The position numbers and the translations under genes are program-made. Shown here piece by piece: positions 46,878 through 56,165 of a stretch of DNA of 64,000 nucleotides. The notes under the pieces were generated by a model. That model made no database searches. It was not told where the DNA came from and saw only the letters and a program-made list of their open reading frames with translations. This DNA is from Bog-473 sp963711065 (GTDB lineage: Bacteria; Actinomycetota; Acidimicrobiia; Acidimicrobiales; RAAP-2), in NCBI GenBank assembly GCA_963711065.1, contig CAVQCO010000009.1:1-64000 (forward strand). The letters run 5' to 3'. Numbering within the stretch: position 1 is the first letter of the stretch; each line of letters begins with the position of its first letter.

Positions 46878-47516
46878 ATGCCGGCCCGGGGTCGCCTCAT
46901 CGCGCTCGAGGGTATCGACGGCTGCGGCAAGACGACCCAGGCCCGGGCCCTGGCCGGTGCGCTCGGGGCCTCGCTGACCCACGAGCCCGGCGCGACCGCG
47001 CTCGGCGTGGTCCTCCGCCGACTGCTACTCGATCCGGACTCGCCGGCGCCCTCGACGCGCGCCGAGGCGCTCCTGATGGCGGCCGACCGGGCCGAGCACG
47101 TGGCGCGGGTGGTCGAGCCCGCGCTGGTCGCGGGCGAGTGGGTGGTCACCGATCGTTTCTCGGGGTCGACCATCGCCTACCAGGGCTATGGCCACGGCCT
47201 CGACCCGACGGAGCTGGCCGGGCTGGTGCGTTGGGCCACCGGCGGCCTCGAGGCCGACCTGTCGGTCCTCGTCGACGTCGACGTCGAGGTGGCCGCCGCC
47301 CGGGTGGCCGCCGCCGGCGGGCACGGGGCGGACAGGATGGAGCGGCTCGGAACCGACTTCGCGGCCCGGGTCCGCCAGGGGTTTCTCACCCAGGCCGCCG
47401 CCGACCCCGAGCACTGGCTCGTCGTCGACGGCCGCACGGAGGCGGGTGCACTGACGGCGCATATCGTGGCCTCCGTGCGCGCACGGCTGGGCGACGCGCC
47501 GGCCGGCGGCCGGTGA
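46878..47516 (+). CDS. tmk: thymidylate kinase
   Basis: 212 residues. Walker A is EGIDGCGKTTQARAL, the DRF motif is VTDRFSGSTIAYQG, and the dTMP-binding Arg is in HEPGATALG (the usual Arg of 'REPG' is His here). The lid has few Arg. It makes dTDP from dTMP. It starts 1 bp after topA and overlaps holB by 4 bp, so the three genes form an operon. Confidence 0.93.
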   Translation: MPARGRLIALEGIDGCGKTTQARALAGALGASLTHEPGATALGVVLRRLLLDPDSPAPSTRAEALLMAADRAEHVARVVEPALVAGEWVVTDRFSGSTIAYQGYGHGLDPTELAGLVRWATGGLEADLSVLVDVDVEVAAARVAAAGGHGADRMERLGTDFAARVRQGFLTQAAADPEHWLVVDGRTEAGALTAHIVASVRARLGDAPAGGR

Positions 47517-48607
47517 GCGAGGAGCGACCCGCCCCCGAGCTCTTCGCCGGCCTCGTGGGCCAGGAGGACGCCGTGGCCGCGCTGCGGGCGGCGGCGGCCA
47601 ACCCCGTCCACGCCTACCTCTTCCGGGGTCCCGCCGGCAACGGCGGCCTGGTGGCGGCCCACGGCTTCGCGGCCGCGCTCTTGTGCCCCGAGGGCGGATG
47701 CGGCGCGTGCGCCACCTGTCGGGCGGCGTTGGCCGGGACGGATCCCGACCTCCACGTGGTCCGCCGGAGCGGTGCGTCCATCTCCATCGACGACATCCGC
47801 CGTGTCGTGTCCCTCGCCCAGCGGCGCCCCCTGCACGCCCGGCGCCAGGTGATCGTCGTCCTCGACGTGCATCTGGCCGCGCTGCGGGCGCCCGCGCTCT
47901 TGAAGACCCTCGAAGAGCCGCCGGGGGACACCGTCTTCATCCTGCTGACCGACGAGGTCATCCCCGAGCTGGTGACGGTGGCCAGTCGCTCGGTCGTGAT
48001 CGAGTTCCCGCCCGTGCCGCGCGAGGTCCTGGTGCGCTGGCTCACCGCCTCGGGGGTCGCGCCGGACACGGCCGCCGTCGTGGCCGACAGCAGCGGCGGC
48101 AACCCCGAGCGGGCGCGGATCACGGTCGACGACCCAGACGTGGCGGCACGGGTGGCGCTGTGGACGTCGGTGCCCGACGAGCTCCAGACGGCGGGCATGA
48201 CGTCCGCGGGGATGGCGCGGCGGGTGCTCGAGTCGGCCGAGCGCGCCGTCGAGCCATTGCGTGCCGCGCACGCGCGCGAGATCGAGACGCTCACCGCCGC
48301 CGCCAAGGAGATGGGCGAGCGGGGTCTGCCCGGACGCAAGGAGATCGTCGAGCAGCATCAGCGTGAAGAGCGGCGCTTCCGCACCGACGCCCTGCGGGCG
48401 GGCCTCGGCGTGCTGGCCCGCACCTACGGCACCAGGGTGAAGGCCGCCGCCGCCCGGGGCGCCGTGGGCGTGGGCGACGAGGACGTGCGGAGCGCCGCCG
48501 CCGCCGTCGGGTTGATCACCGAGGCGGCCGAGGCACTGCCTCGCAACCCCAACGAGGCCCTCCTGCTGCAGTCCCTCTTCGTGCGGCTGGCGGCGCTGGC
48601 GGCCTAG
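47513..48607 (+). CDS. holB: DNA polymerase III subunit delta'
   Basis: 364 residues. Clamp-loader AAA fold with a degenerate P-loop (GPAGNGGLVAAHGFA, no GKT), the usual state of delta'. The zinc module CPEGGCGACATC follows. The sensor block LLKTLEEPPGDTVFILLT is intact. The C-terminal 150 residues form the collar domain with an insertion rich in Glu/Arg. GTG 47513 overlaps the tmk stop (GTGA). Adjacency of tmk and holB is widespread. Confidence 0.9.
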   Translation: MSEERPAPELFAGLVGQEDAVAALRAAAANPVHAYLFRGPAGNGGLVAAHGFAAALLCPEGGCGACATCRAALAGTDPDLHVVRRSGASISIDDIRRVVSLAQRRPLHARRQVIVVLDVHLAALRAPALLKTLEEPPGDTVFILLTDEVIPELVTVASRSVVIEFPPVPREVLVRWLTASGVAPDTAAVVADSSGGNPERARITVDDPDVAARVALWTSVPDELQTAGMTSAGMARRVLESAERAVEPLRAAHAREIETLTAAAKEMGERGLPGRKEIVEQHQREERRFRTDALRAGLGVLARTYGTRVKAAAARGAVGVGDEDVRSAAAAVGLITEAAEALPRNPNEALLLQSLFVRLAALAA

Positions 48608-48684
48608 CACCCGACTGGGACGGGGCTCGGTCCGCCCAGCGCGCACCCTCGTTGCACCGTTAGAGTCACGCCGGATCTCCCTAT

Positions 48685-49758
48685 GTGAGCGAGAGGGGTG
48701 GACTATTGCTGGCGGTCACGTTTGCCGACCTGTGGTTCCGAGCCCGGCAATTCCTGATCGCGGTGATCGGGGTCGCTTTGGTGCTGGCGCTCGCCATGTC
48801 CTTGAGCGGGTTGGCCGACGGCTTCCACGCAGAGGCGGCCGGGTCCATCGACGCGGTGGGGGCCACGTCCTGGGTGATGTCGCGTGGAGCGCAGGGCCGG
48901 GTCACCGCCTTCGCTGCCTTCCCGGCCACCGACGTGTCCGCCGTGGCCGGCGAGCGAGGGGTGCACCGTGCGTCCCCGCTGCTCTTCGCGCCCGCGCAGG
49001 TGGTCCTCGTCTCAGGCACGACGGCGCCGCAGACGATCAACATCGTGGGTGTCCAACCCGGAGGACTCGGCGATCCCGACGTGGTCTCGGGCCATGGACT
49101 CACGGGCGCCGGGGGAGCCGTCGTCGACTCGAAGATGGATGCCAGCGTCGGGAGCCTCCTGTACCTCGGTGGACACGGCTATCCCGTGGTCGGCACGGTC
49201 GACGGTCGCACCATGACGGGAGGGGTACCTCTCGTGTACATGCCACTGGCAACGGTGCAGAAGGCAGTGATCGGGGGCAAGCACCTGATCACCGCCGTCG
49301 TCACCAGCGGAACGCCCACGACGGTGCCGCCCGGTCTCGTCGTGCTCTCGCCCGCCACGGTGGTCACGGACACCGTGGGCCAGCTGCGCACGGCCGTGGC
49401 GTCAATCGACAACACGCGCTGGCTCATGTGGCTGGTGGCGGCCGCGATCGTCGGCTCCATGCTCTACGTCGCCGCGTTGGAGCGGAAGCGCGACTTCGCC
49501 GTGCTCAAGGCACTGGGTTCTTCCTCGAGCGCGCTGTTCCTGAGCCTGCTGCTCGAGGCCGTGGTGGTCACCCTGCTGGCTGCCGTCTTGGCCGAGATCC
49601 TGGCCAGTCTGCTCACGCCGCTCTTCGCCCAGCCTATCGACATCACGCCCGAGACGCGCCTGGTGCTCCCACTCATAGCGGTGACCGTCGGCGTGATCGC
49701 CAGCACCACGGCGCTGCGCCGCGTCACCGGTGCCGACCCGGCGACGGCATTCGGATGA
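48685..49758 (+). CDS. FtsX-like ABC transporter permease
   Basis: 357 residues, four helices. Helix 1 (FLIAVIGVALVLALAMSLSG) is followed by an extracellular MacB-like domain of about 210 residues, then the FtsX three-helix part with LERKRDFAVLKALGSSSS. It overlaps the ATPase by 4 bp (ATGA). FtsX systems often act as mechanotransducers rather than importers. GTG 48685 is used; no strong ribosome site is visible. Confidence 0.85.
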   Translation: MSERGGLLLAVTFADLWFRARQFLIAVIGVALVLALAMSLSGLADGFHAEAAGSIDAVGATSWVMSRGAQGRVTAFAAFPATDVSAVAGERGVHRASPLLFAPAQVVLVSGTTAPQTINIVGVQPGGLGDPDVVSGHGLTGAGGAVVDSKMDASVGSLLYLGGHGYPVVGTVDGRTMTGGVPLVYMPLATVQKAVIGGKHLITAVVTSGTPTTVPPGLVVLSPATVVTDTVGQLRTAVASIDNTRWLMWLVAAAIVGSMLYVAALERKRDFAVLKALGSSSSALFLSLLLEAVVVTLLAAVLAEILASLLTPLFAQPIDITPETRLVLPLIAVTVGVIASTTALRRVTGADPATAFG

Positions 49759-50729
49759 GCAACCACCTCGTCGTCGACGATCTCACCGTGGCCTTCGACT
49801 CGGGCGGGTACGTGATCAAGCCGCTCGACGGGCTGAGTTTCACGGCCGAGGACGGCGAGCTCGTCGTACTGCTGGGCCCCTCGGGCTGCGGCAAGACGAC
49901 CCTCCTGTCGTGCCTCGCCGGGCTCCTCACCCCGACCGACGGGCGGATCCGGTTCGGTTCCATCGCGGTAAACGAGCTGCGGGGCCCTGCATTGTCGGAG
50001 TATCGGCGCCAGACCGTCGGGGTGGTCTTCCAGGCCTTCAATCTGATCGCCAGCCTCACCGCACGCGGCAACGTGGTCGTCCCTATGCGGCTCGCCGGCG
50101 TGCCGCGGTCGGCGGCGAAGGCCCGGGCCGCCACGTTGCTCGAGCTGGTGGGGCTGGACGAGCGCGGCCATCACCGCCCTGCCCAGCTGTCGGGGGGACA
50201 GCAGCAGCGGGTGGCGATCGCGCGCGCCCTGGTGCACGACCCCCCACTGGTCCTGGCCGACGAGCCCACGGCCCACCTCGACCACATCCAGGTCGAGGGC
50301 ATCCTCCGGTTGATGCGAGACCTCGCGAGCCCCGGCCGGATCGTCGTGGTCGCCACGCACGACGATCGCGTCAGCCGGCTGGCGGACCGGGTGATCGAGC
50401 TGGCCCCGCACTTCTCCGACGCCGACCGGCAGCCCGAGGAGGTCCACCTCACCGAAGGCGAGATCCTGTTCCGTCAGGGCGAGCGCGGGGAGCTCATCTA
50501 CCACCTCGAGTCGGGCCTGCTCGAGGTGTACCGGGAGCTGGCCGACGGCGGGACCGAGGTGCTGGCCACCGTGGAGGCGGGCAATTACGTCGGCGAACTC
50601 GGCCCCATCCTGAACATGCCTCGCAGCGCCTCGGTACGTGCCCTGAAGGACACCCTCGTGGTCGGCTACACGGTGCGGGCCTTCCGCCAGGACCATCCCC
50701 ACCAGGTGATCGAACTGGCTGCTCGCTAG
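49755..50729 (+). CDS. ABC ATPase (MacB/LolD type) fused to a cyclic-nucleotide-binding domain
   Basis: 324 residues. Residues 1-220 are a LolD/MacB-type ATPase: Walker A GPSGCGKTT, signature LSGGQQQRVAIARAL, Walker B LVLADEPTAHLD, then ATHDDRV. Residues about 228-324 are a cNBD: EGEILFRQGERGELIYHLESG, and phosphate-binding cassette VGELGPILNMPRSASV with Glu and Arg kept. So nucleotide or another ligand may gate an FtsX-type transporter from the C-terminus of its ATPase. It shares an operon with the permease and the SARP regulator (88 bp). The fusion is uncommon. Confidence 0.87.
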   Translation: MSNHLVVDDLTVAFDSGGYVIKPLDGLSFTAEDGELVVLLGPSGCGKTTLLSCLAGLLTPTDGRIRFGSIAVNELRGPALSEYRRQTVGVVFQAFNLIASLTARGNVVVPMRLAGVPRSAAKARAATLLELVGLDERGHHRPAQLSGGQQQRVAIARALVHDPPLVLADEPTAHLDHIQVEGILRLMRDLASPGRIVVVATHDDRVSRLADRVIELAPHFSDADRQPEEVHLTEGEILFRQGERGELIYHLESGLLEVYRELADGGTEVLATVEAGNYVGELGPILNMPRSASVRALKDTLVVGYTVRAFRQDHPHQVIELAAR

Positions 50730-50816
50730 CGCTTCGGACGCACGCGACACAGAATGGTGTTTCCATTGGCGAAGCGCGTGACCGGGAATTCGTCCGAAGA
50801 GATCGGGAGAAGCGGT

Positions 50817-53800
50817 ATGTCCGGGAGTGGTTCGACGGCGACGGCGAGCACGGGCGCGTCCCGGCTCGAGATCCGCGTCCTCGGCCCGCTCGAGATCGCC
50901 TGGGACGGCCGGGCCGCCGACCTCGGTGGCGTCAAGTCCAGGGCCCTCGTCGCCCGTCTCCTCATCGACAGGGGCCTGGTCGTCTCGGTCGACCGGCTCG
51001 TGGACTCCCTGTGGGGCGACCACGAAGGGGGCGGAGCCGAGATCGCACTGCGCTCGACCATCTCGCGCCTGCGCAAGAGACTGCGCGACGCCGGCGCGCC
51101 CGACGACCTCATCGTGACGCGGGCGCCCGGGTACCTGCTCGACGTCGCGGCCGAGGTCACCGATGCGCACCGTTTCGAGGGGCTCGTCGCCGAAGGTCGC
51201 CAGCAGCTCGCCCGCCACCGGCCCCGTGAGGCCGCCCGCCTGCTGGTCGAGTCGCAGGCGGTCTGGCGTGGGCCGGCCTACAGCGAGGTGCGGGACGAGC
51301 CCTTCGCCCGGGCCGAAGCGCGCCGGATGGAGGAGCTCCGCCTCGCGGCGATCGAGAGCTGGATCGACGCCGAGCTGACGGTCGGCCGCCACCACGCACT
51401 GATCGGGGAGCTCGAGACGCTGACCAGCACCCACCCCATGCGCGAGCGGCTCTGGACCCAGCGCATGCTGGCGCTGTACCGGTCCGGCCGCCAGGCGGAG
51501 GCGCTGCGCGTCTTCCAGGACCTGCGGGCCATCCTGGTGGCCGAGCTGGGGATCGAGCCGGGGCACGACGTCACCTGGTTGGAGCACGCGATCCTCACCC
51601 AGGAGCCGGCACTCGACTTCCCCGCCCCTCCCGAGCGCGATGCCAACGGCGGCCCGGTTGCGGCGACGACACCGGCCAACGGGTACCGGGTCCGGGTGCC
51701 CGCGTCGCCCAACGAGGGCCCGCTGATCGGCCGGGAGCGCGAATCGGAGCACTTGCGCGACTGGTGGGCGTCGGTGCGCCGCGGCACGGGTCGGCTGCTG
51801 ACCGTCGACGGCGACCCCGGCATCGGGAAGACGCGGCTCGTGGCCGAGTTGGCGCGCGCCGTCGAGGAGGACGGCGCCCTGGTGCTCTGGGGGCGCTGCG
51901 ACGAGGGGCCGGTGGCACCCTTCCAGCCGTTCGCAGAGGCGCTGGGCAACTACTTCCAGGCGCTCTCGGCCGACCGGATCTCGCACATGGCGGAGTGGCA
52001 GCTCACCGAGCTCTCGCGTCTGGTGCTGCGCCTGCGCGAATACGCGCCGCTGCCCGAGGACGAGGCCTCCGATCCCGAGAGCGAGCGGTACCGCTTCTTC
52101 GAAGCGGTCGCTGCCACGTTGAACGAGCTGTCCGCGGGGGGGACGGTGCTGCTCGTCGTCGACGACCTGCACTGGGCCGACGAGCCCACCCTGTTGCTCC
52201 TCCGCCACGTGCTGCGCAACATCGACGCCGCCAGGCTCGCGATCATCGGGATCTACAACGACACGGAGGTGCCGCCGGACCACCGGTTGCGCTCCATGCT
52301 GGCGGACTTCCGCGCCGTCCATCACGTCGAGACGCTGCACCTGCAGGGCCTCGACCCGACCGCGGTCGAGGAGTTGGCCCGGCGCTGGACGAAGGCCCCG
52401 TCCGACCTCGTGCCCCAGCTCTGCCGCCTGACCGACGGCAACCCGCTCTTCCTCGACGAGATGCTGCGGCAGCTGCACGACCGCGGGGACGCGCACGGCG
52501 ACGAAGGCGACACCCCCGTGCCGCCCGACCTCAGCCCGCCCGAGGCCATCCGCGAGCTGGTGGCACGGCGCGTCTCCCGGCTGCCCGAGGACGTGATCTA
52601 CCTCCTGCAGGCGGCAGCGGTCGCGGGACCGGAATGCGAGGCCGCTGTCGTCGCCGAGGCGGCCGAGCTCAGCCCGGGTCAGCGACTCGACGCGTTCGAC
52701 CGCGCCGAGGAGTCACGCCTGCTCCGCCGCCTCGATGAGGACCCACGCGACCGCTACGCCTTTACCCATGCGCTGGTCCGGGATGCGATCTACGGCGAGC
52801 TCCTGCGAGGACGGCGCGTGCGGTACCACCACAAGATCGCCGTTGCCTTGGAGAAGGCACATGCCGGTGACCTCGACACCTATGCCAGCGAGCTGGCCTA
52901 CCACTACTCCATGGGTGCCGCGCTGGCCGATGCCGACAAGGCGATCGAATACTGCATGGCGGCCGGCGAGCGGGCGCTCCGCCTCCTCGCCTTCGAGGAG
53001 GCGGTCGGGCACTTCTCCCGCAGCCTGGCGGTGGCCGAGCGGGTCGGCTCGCACGACACGGCCCTGCGCTGTGACGCACTCATCGCGCTGGGTGAGGCAC
53101 AGAAGCGGGCGGGCGATATCGCCCACGCCGACGAGACCGTGGCGACTGCGACCGCCCTGGCCCGCGCCATGGGCGACCCCGCGCGCCTCGCCACGGCCGC
53201 GCTGCGGGCCGGACCCCTGACCGATCTCGGCATCGGCGGCGCGGAAGAGGAGCAGATCAAACTGTTGGAAGAGGCGCGCGAGACACTGACCGAGGAGGAC
53301 TCCCGGCTGCGCTCCATGGTGACCGCGAAGCTCGGGTTGGTCATCGTGTACACCACAGGCGTGCCGCCGCCGGGCGCGCACGAGCACTCGCTCGCTCTCA
53401 ACACCGAGGCGGTGGCGATGGCCAGGCGCCTCGGCGATCGCAGCGCCCTCGGCTACGCGCTCAATGCGCGGATGCACGCGTTGTGGGGGATTGAGAACGC
53501 GCCCGAGCGCCTGGCGACCGGGAAGGAGCTCGGGGAGATCGCGGACGACGTCGGAGACGAGATGCTGGCCATGCACGGGCACATGTGGCGCGTCCGAGAG
53601 CTGCTGGCGCAGGGTGACGTCGAGGCGACGGGCGACGAGATCGGCCGCTTCGCGGCCCGCGACACCGGCCCCGTGCATCCGCTCCAGATCTCCTACGGCT
53701 CCAACATCGCCGCCATGATGGCGCTCGTGGCCGGGGACGTCGTGACGGGCGAATCGCTCGGACGGGATGCGTTGTCCGCCGCCGAGGGCTACAACGAACT

Positions 53801-54446
53801 GGCTTTCGGCTTCCAGGCGGCGCTGATGGTGTGGACCTGGTGGCAACGCGACGAGCTGGTGCCGCTGGCGAGCGCCGCGCAACGCGTGTTCTCGCAGAGT
53901 TCGGCAGACTCCCCGAGTGTCGCCGCCGCGCTCGCGCTGGCCCATGGCGAGTCCGGCGAGCCCGTCGAAGCGCTCGGCCGGTTGCGCTGGCTCTCGGACA
54001 TCGGGTGGGAGGGCATCGGAGACCGCAGCGAGGGCGTGACCCTGGCGCTGGCCGCGGCTGCGAGCTGCGCCATCGGCACCCTGGGCCTGGACGTGGTCCT
54101 GCGCGTCTACGAGCAGATGCGCCCGTACGCGGGCACCGCGGTCGTCATCCGCCCGCCCGCCTCGGCCTGCCTCGGCCCGGCCGACTACTACCTGGGCATG
54201 CTGGCGGCGGCCGCAGGCGACCTGGCCCTGGCGGAGGTGCACTTCGAGTCGGCGTTGCGGCTCGCCCGCCGGATGGGGTCGCCCCCCTTCGTGGCCGCGG
54301 CGGAGGTCGAGCTCGCCCGGACGCTGCGCCAGCGCGGGCGGGACGATGAGGGCGAGCGCGTCGCCTCGTTGTTGCGCAACGCCGAGGAGTCATCCCTCCG
54401 CATGGGCCTGCGCCGGCTGGCACGGCGGGCGGCCGAGCCAGGCTGA
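50817..54446 (+). CDS. SARP-type regulator with BTAD, AAA ATPase and TPR domains
   Basis: 1209 residues. The N-terminal winged helix (about 16-115) with LEIRVLGPLEIAWDG and the BTAD domain (about 120-265) are SARP features. The ATPase domain has GDPGIGKTRLVAEL near 331 and LLVVDDLHWADEPT near 444, a STAND/AAA type. TPR-like helices fill the C-terminal half. AfsR-like proteins of this layout integrate signals and activate nearby operons. ATG 50817 is preferred (GGGAGA 8 nt upstream); ATG 50754 adds 21 residues with no site. It is downstream of the ABC-cNBD pair on the same strand and converges with the first small cNBD gene 9 bp later. Confidence 0.87.
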   Translation: MSGSGSTATASTGASRLEIRVLGPLEIAWDGRAADLGGVKSRALVARLLIDRGLVVSVDRLVDSLWGDHEGGGAEIALRSTISRLRKRLRDAGAPDDLIVTRAPGYLLDVAAEVTDAHRFEGLVAEGRQQLARHRPREAARLLVESQAVWRGPAYSEVRDEPFARAEARRMEELRLAAIESWIDAELTVGRHHALIGELETLTSTHPMRERLWTQRMLALYRSGRQAEALRVFQDLRAILVAELGIEPGHDVTWLEHAILTQEPALDFPAPPERDANGGPVAATTPANGYRVRVPASPNEGPLIGRERESEHLRDWWASVRRGTGRLLTVDGDPGIGKTRLVAELARAVEEDGALVLWGRCDEGPVAPFQPFAEALGNYFQALSADRISHMAEWQLTELSRLVLRLREYAPLPEDEASDPESERYRFFEAVAATLNELSAGGTVLLVVDDLHWADEPTLLLLRHVLRNIDAARLAIIGIYNDTEVPPDHRLRSMLADFRAVHHVETLHLQGLDPTAVEELARRWTKAPSDLVPQLCRLTDGNPLFLDEMLRQLHDRGDAHGDEGDTPVPPDLSPPEAIRELVARRVSRLPEDVIYLLQAAAVAGPECEAAVVAEAAELSPGQRLDAFDRAEESRLLRRLDEDPRDRYAFTHALVRDAIYGELLRGRRVRYHHKIAVALEKAHAGDLDTYASELAYHYSMGAALADADKAIEYCMAAGERALRLLAFEEAVGHFSRSLAVAERVGSHDTALRCDALIALGEAQKRAGDIAHADETVATATALARAMGDPARLATAALRAGPLTDLGIGGAEEEQIKLLEEARETLTEEDSRLRSMVTAKLGLVIVYTTGVPPPGAHEHSLALNTEAVAMARRLGDRSALGYALNARMHALWGIENAPERLATGKELGEIADDVGDEMLAMHGHMWRVRELLAQGDVEATGDEIGRFAARDTGPVHPLQISYGSNIAAMMALVAGDVVTGESLGRDALSAAEGYNELAFGFQAALMVWTWWQRDELVPLASAAQRVFSQSSADSPSVAAALALAHGESGEPVEALGRLRWLSDIGWEGIGDRSEGVTLALAAAASCAIGTLGLDVVLRVYEQMRPYAGTAVVIRPPASACLGPADYYLGMLAAAAGDLALAEVHFESALRLARRMGSPPFVAAAEVELARTLRQRGRDDEGERVASLLRNAEESSLRMGLRRLARRAAEPG

Positions 54447-54455
54447 CGCCCGCAC

Positions 54456-54968
54456 TCAGGCTCTTCCGTCCCCATCCCCCGACCGCGTCCGTCCGTCCCC
54501 TTCGCGGTCGGCGTAGGCGGCCAACTTGTCGTCGGCCTCGCGGATGCGGCGACTCATGCCTTGCATCAGCGCGTTGCGGAACCCCGGGATCTCCATCATC
54601 GACTCGAACTCGCGCGGACCGATGATGAGGACGTCGAGATCGGTCGTCGCCGTCACCGTGGCGCTGCGCGGCGCATCCTCGATGGCCGCCAGCTCGCCGA
54701 AATAGTCGCCGGCGCGGCGGATGTTGACGACGTGCCCGTCCCGGGTCACCGTGGCCGTGCCGGAGAGGATGATGAAGAGCTCCCGGCCGAGACGCCCCTC
54801 CCGGAGGATCACCTCACCGGCCTGGACGTGCAGTCGCTCGGCGAGCCGCGCCACTGCGCGGAGCTGCTCCTCGGTGCAGGCGGCGAACCAGGGCACGCCC
54901 TGGAGGTGGCCGGGCTCGGGCCGACCGTCTCCATCCGTCTTCACGCCCATCGGCCTCCCCCGCTCCAC
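54456..54968 (-). CDS. stand-alone cyclic-nucleotide-binding domain protein
   Basis: 170 residues, one cNBD with no DNA-binding helix. The cassette FGELAAIEDAPRSATVTA keeps the Glu and Arg that bind cyclic nucleotide in CRP. The C-terminal helices contain PREFESMMEIPGFRNALMQG, shared with the next gene. GTG 54968 or ATG 54950 could be the start. It converges on the SARP gene and lies 86 bp from the second cNBD gene on the same strand. Confidence 0.82.
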   Translation of the reverse strand: MERGRPMGVKTDGDGRPEPGHLQGVPWFAACTEEQLRAVARLAERLHVQAGEVILREGRLGRELFIILSGTATVTRDGHVVNIRRAGDYFGELAAIEDAPRSATVTATTDLDVLIIGPREFESMMEIPGFRNALMQGMSRRIREADDKLAAYADREGDGRTRSGDGDGRA

Positions 54969-55054
54969 GTCGGTCGCGCTCCCGTGTCACCGTACGCGCT
55001 GGGCGGGTGGCGCGTGGGCGGGTGGGGGCGGCGGGGCTGCCGAGAACCCCGCGG

Positions 55055-55531
55055 TCAGCCTTCCCGGGACGTGTCCGGCTCCGATCCCGGATCGTCGAGG
55101 GCGGCGGAGAGACGGGCGTCGACCGTGCGGAGCCGTGCCGCCATGCTCTTGAAGAGGGCATCGCGAAACCCCGGGATGCCGGCCATCGCGGTGAACTCAC
55201 GCGGCCCGATGATCAGCACGTCCACCTCGGAGAGGGCGGTCACCGTCGCGTTGCGTGGCCCCGGGTTGAGCGCCGCCAGCTCGCCGAAGAAGTCGCCCGG
55301 GCCCAGCGTGTTCACGCGCCGGCCCTCCTGCGTCACCCCGAGGCTCCCCGAGAGGATGAGGAAGAACTCCCGCCCTATCCGTCCCTCCTTGGTGAGCACC
55401 TCTCCCTCGCCCACCTGGATCCGCTCCGCCAGGCGCGCCACCTCGTCGAGCTGGGCCCTGGTGCAGTCCCGGAGCTGCTCCACCTCTTGCAGCCGGTCGA
55501 CAGTGGCCTGCCTTCCCAGGGTGGTGACCAA
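55055..55531 (-). CDS. stand-alone cyclic-nucleotide-binding domain protein, paralogue
   Basis: 158 residues from TTG 55531, the only plausible start: AGAGGA lies 9 nt before it, and no ATG or GTG fits before the domain. The cassette FGELAALNPGPRNATVTA keeps Glu and Arg. The C-terminal PREFTAMAGIPGFRDALFKS matches the neighbour, so the two are paralogues. No output domain is present. They may act as ligand-bound partners of the SARP or ABC-cNBD protein. Confidence 0.8.
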   Translation of the reverse strand: MVTTLGRQATVDRLQEVEQLRDCTRAQLDEVARLAERIQVGEGEVLTKEGRIGREFFLILSGSLGVTQEGRRVNTLGPGDFFGELAALNPGPRNATVTALSEVDVLIIGPREFTAMAGIPGFRDALFKSMAARLRTVDARLSAALDDPGSEPDTSREG

Positions 55532-55823
55532 GCTTTCGTTTCCTCTCAATTGGGTCAATTGGGCATGGCTCGACGCCCGCCGGCGAACCGCCCGAAGGCA
55601 ACTATGCGCCGGGTCGCTTGCAGCGCCGTTGCAGGCTCGTGACAAGGCCGCTCGCGTTCCACCAACGGCGGGACGGCGCCCGCAGGGCCCTGAGCAGGGT
55701 GTCCGACTTCGTGGGCGTTCCCCCAACGAATCGACGGCAGACGCCATCGGGGTTCTCCCGGGCATCGGGCTCACGTACACTGGCCCCCCACCCGTCCGAG
55801 CCGAGGCACGGACGGCGACGGCT

Positions 55824-55896
55824 GCCTGGGTAGCTCAGTCGGTAGAGCAGCGCACTCGTAATGCGCAGGTCGTCGGTTCGAATCCGACCTCAGGCT
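55824..55896 (+). tRNA. tRNA-Thr (anticodon CGT)
   Basis: The acceptor GCCTGGG pairs with CTCAGGC. The anticodon stem GCGCA/TGCGC holds loop CTCGTAA with CGT. The T-arm is GTCGG-TTCGAAT-CCGAC, and the discriminator is T (55896). No CCA is encoded. Its 3' half is partly repeated at 61516-61562. Confidence 0.95.
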
Positions 55897-56165
55897 CGCA
55901 GTTCGGAGCCGAAAACTCCCTGTTCAGAGGCCATCCCAGGCTAGTCACCGTTTGCAGGGATTTCACAGCTTTCGCTAGGTATTCAGTCACAGTTCTAGTT
56001 ACCCGATCCGGTGACCGTTTCAGCTTCGTTCTGAGCCTTCGTGCCGCTCGTGGTGGTTCGTATCGGCTCGACATCCTGACGCCGCCAGAACCGTCGAATG
56101 CGCTCGCCTCGTCGCAGGTGAGCTAAGGCACCGCCGCTGACACAAATGACACGCTCGTTCTTGAT

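Noticed and set aside
49464..52496. 1010-residue minus-strand open frame
   Set aside because: It is antisense to the ABC-cNBD and SARP genes; composition-only frame.
55835..56074. minus-strand frame ending in VGFEPTTC
   Set aside because: That string is the antisense of the tRNA-Thr T-arm, not a protein; the rest has no coding signal.
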